From Longitalea arenae (lineage in GTDB: Bacteria; Bacteroidota; Bacteroidia; Chitinophagales; Chitinophagaceae), in assembly GCF_016924755.1 (NCBI RefSeq), contig NZ_JAFFJX010000012.1:122351-186350 (forward strand): 64,000 nucleotides of DNA, read 5' to 3'. Positions within the stretch are counted from its first letter, which is position 1; each line of letters starts with the position of its first letter. Shown here one piece after another: positions 63,147-64,000 of the stretch. The notes under the pieces were generated by a model, which saw only the letters and a list, made by a program, of their open reading frames with translations, was not told the DNA's origin and made no database searches. Position numbers and translations under genes: made by a program.

Positions 63147-63164
63147 ACAGACAGGTCTGTCTGT
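63147..63164. promoter_or_regulatory. TetR-type operator upstream of the DUF1348 gene
   Basis: ACAGACAG-GT-CTGTCTGT, exact 8-bp arms. The core AGACA-GGTC-TGTCT matches the operator in front of the tetR gene (AGACA-AATC-TGTCT) in 12 of 14 positions. Confidence 0.7.
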
Positions 63165-63190
63165 TTATAAGGCAAAATTTTTTTGATCCG

Positions 63191-63754
63191 CTAGGCCAGC
63201 AGGGCCTTGATCATTTTCTTAGCCTTTTTAATAGGCCAGGTTTCTTTATATATTTTCGATTCCACAATGGCGCCTTCATACAGCAGGTAGATCGAATCGC
63301 CAATGACATCTATCTCATCTGCAGGTTTTCCTTTCAGGGCATCCGCTATAAAAGCTTTCATGAAATCCCTGAGTTTGCCTTTATGTTCTATTATTTCTTT
63401 CGACATCAGGGGGCTGGTATCGCCAATTTCCGACAGCATATTAATGAATTTACATCCAAGGAAATTATGTTGCTGCAGGGCGTATTCCAGGTGATCGAAG
63501 CAGGCCAGTAATTTTTGAGCCGGTGTCATTTTAGCGTCCGTCCATTTTCTTATGCCACCAAACCATTCTTCGCGGCCGGCCTTTAAATAGTGGACGCCCA
63601 GCTCATCTTTTGAACCGAAATGCTGGTACAGGCTGGCTTTGGCCACCTTGGCCTCTTCCAGGATCTGGTTGATGCCGGTATTATTATACCCCTGGGTATA
63701 AAATAACCGGGCGGCTGTTTCTAAAATGCGTTCTTTGGGTCCTGACTTGCTCAT
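63191..63754 (-). CDS. TetR/AcrR-family repressor
   Basis: A 187-aa repressor: N-terminal HTH (ILETAARLFYTQGYNNTGINQILEEAKVAKASLYQHFGSKDEL is the standard TetR pattern) and a helical ligand domain. Two matching palindromes flank the gene, at 63,147 before the DUF1348 gene and at 63,792 before its own start, so it probably represses itself and the DUF1348-DsrE genes until a ligand binds. Confidence 0.93.
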   Translation of the reverse strand: MSKSGPKERILETAARLFYTQGYNNTGINQILEEAKVAKASLYQHFGSKDELGVHYLKAGREEWFGGIRKWTDAKMTPAQKLLACFDHLEYALQQHNFLGCKFINMLSEIGDTSPLMSKEIIEHKGKLRDFMKAFIADALKGKPADEIDVIGDSIYLLYEGAIVESKIYKETWPIKKAKKMIKALLA

Positions 63755-63791
63755 GATCGATAATCTCCAGCTAAGATAAGCAAGCCTTTTG

Positions 63792-63813
63792 AAATAGACA
63801 AATCTGTCTATTT
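63792..63813. promoter_or_regulatory. TetR-type operator in the tetR promoter
   Basis: AAATAGACA-AATC-TGTCTATTT, exact 9-bp arms. On the minus strand it contains TTTG, 20 nt before TATCTTAG, a near match to the -7 box, so the operator covers the -33 element. Confidence 0.65.
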
Positions 63814-63843
63814 ATTTTATTGGCCTTGTTAATCGGTTCAAGG

Positions 63844-64000
63844 GGGTCTATTCAATAAACTGTGTCAGTGGGGTTTACGGTTGATTAATCCTGTCTTCAA
63901 AGATAATAGCTAATTGTGCATAAAGTTGTTTCCATCCATGTATGGGACCGATCCATCCAACAGATTGATCTTTAAAAGCAAGATATAGGAGTTTCATTAA
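63844..64000 (-). mobile_element. IS256-type insertion sequence, terminal part
   Basis: The window ends inside an insertion sequence: the transposase 3' end (next entry) followed by about 30 bp (GGGTCTATTCAATAAACTG and onward) that should hold its terminal inverted repeat. The other end is outside the window, so repeat and target duplication cannot be checked. Confidence 0.6.
63875..64000 (-). CDS. IS256-family transposase, C-terminal part
   Basis: The last 41 codons of a mutator-type transposase: MKLLYLAFKDQSVGWIGP, then HGWKQLYAQLAIIFEDRINQP and TAA. The pattern of a Trp-rich segment followed by LAIxFExRI at the very end is characteristic of IS256-type enzymes. The catalytic DDE part lies beyond the window edge. 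Confidence 0.75.
   Translation of the reverse strand, partial: LMKLLYLAFKDQSVGWIGPIHGWKQLYAQLAIIFEDRINQP

Overview
The window looks like chromosome from a member of the Bacteroidota, most likely the Chitinophagaceae. Evidence: Bacteroidota-type promoters (TTTG-N19-TAnnTTTG) with few Shine-Dalgarno sites, a SusC/SusD pair, a two-gene LytS/LytTR system, DUF6934, Bacteroidota-type tyrosine recombinase and mobilization genes, and many lipoproteins with short lipoboxes. No taxonomic search could be run.

Left chromosomal part (1-13.7 kb). Here are the 5' end of metH with its own promoter and a long structured leader, recR, an Ig-like lipoprotein, a UvrD-type helicase-nuclease, an NtrC-type response regulator followed by a hybrid histidine kinase, a TPR membrane protein, a secreted VOC protein and a DinB protein. 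The intergenic spaces hold striking short tandem repeats: several unrelated 7-bp arrays, an 89-bp direct repeat and a 20-bp array.

Integrated island (13,702-30,731, about 17 kb). It sits at the 3' end of tRNA-Arg(CCT) and is bounded by a 15-bp direct copy of the tRNA tail. It carries a tyrosine recombinase, MobC and a MOBP-like relaxase, small HTH regulators and an S24 repressor, but no type IV secretion genes, so it is probably an integrative and mobilizable element. The cargo is A+T-rich: DUF6934 with a family of 54-aa proteins, a nuclease/P-loop ATPase protein, and a four-gene operon (26,318-29,715) coding for a PD-(D/E)XK-like nuclease, a QatB-like protein starting MGTS, a QueC-like enzyme and an unknown protein. 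That operon is the best candidate for an undescribed antiphage system. It resembles the core of Qat but lacks the Qat ATPase and the TatD nuclease. Just outside the right att site lie an inverted copy of the att/terminator segment, a 5' stub of a group II intron and a decayed large serine recombinase.

Right chromosomal part (31.5-64 kb). This part holds cell-surface and stress genes: a FimB/Mfa2-like lipoprotein, three class-C beta-lactamase-like hydrolases, Crp/Fnr, AraC and TetR regulators, a SusD with a frameshifted SusC, a membrane-anchored regulator with PKD-like region, cytochrome P460, DinB and SRPBCC proteins, a short UvrA-like ATPase, a MacB/FtsX-type permease, a TonB-dependent siderophore receptor, a LytS/LytTR pair, a DUF1624 acyltransferase-like protein, a PNPOx-family gene broken by a TGA stop, DsrE and DUF1348 proteins. 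A TetR gene is flanked by two matching operators. The window ends in the 3' end of an IS256-type transposase.
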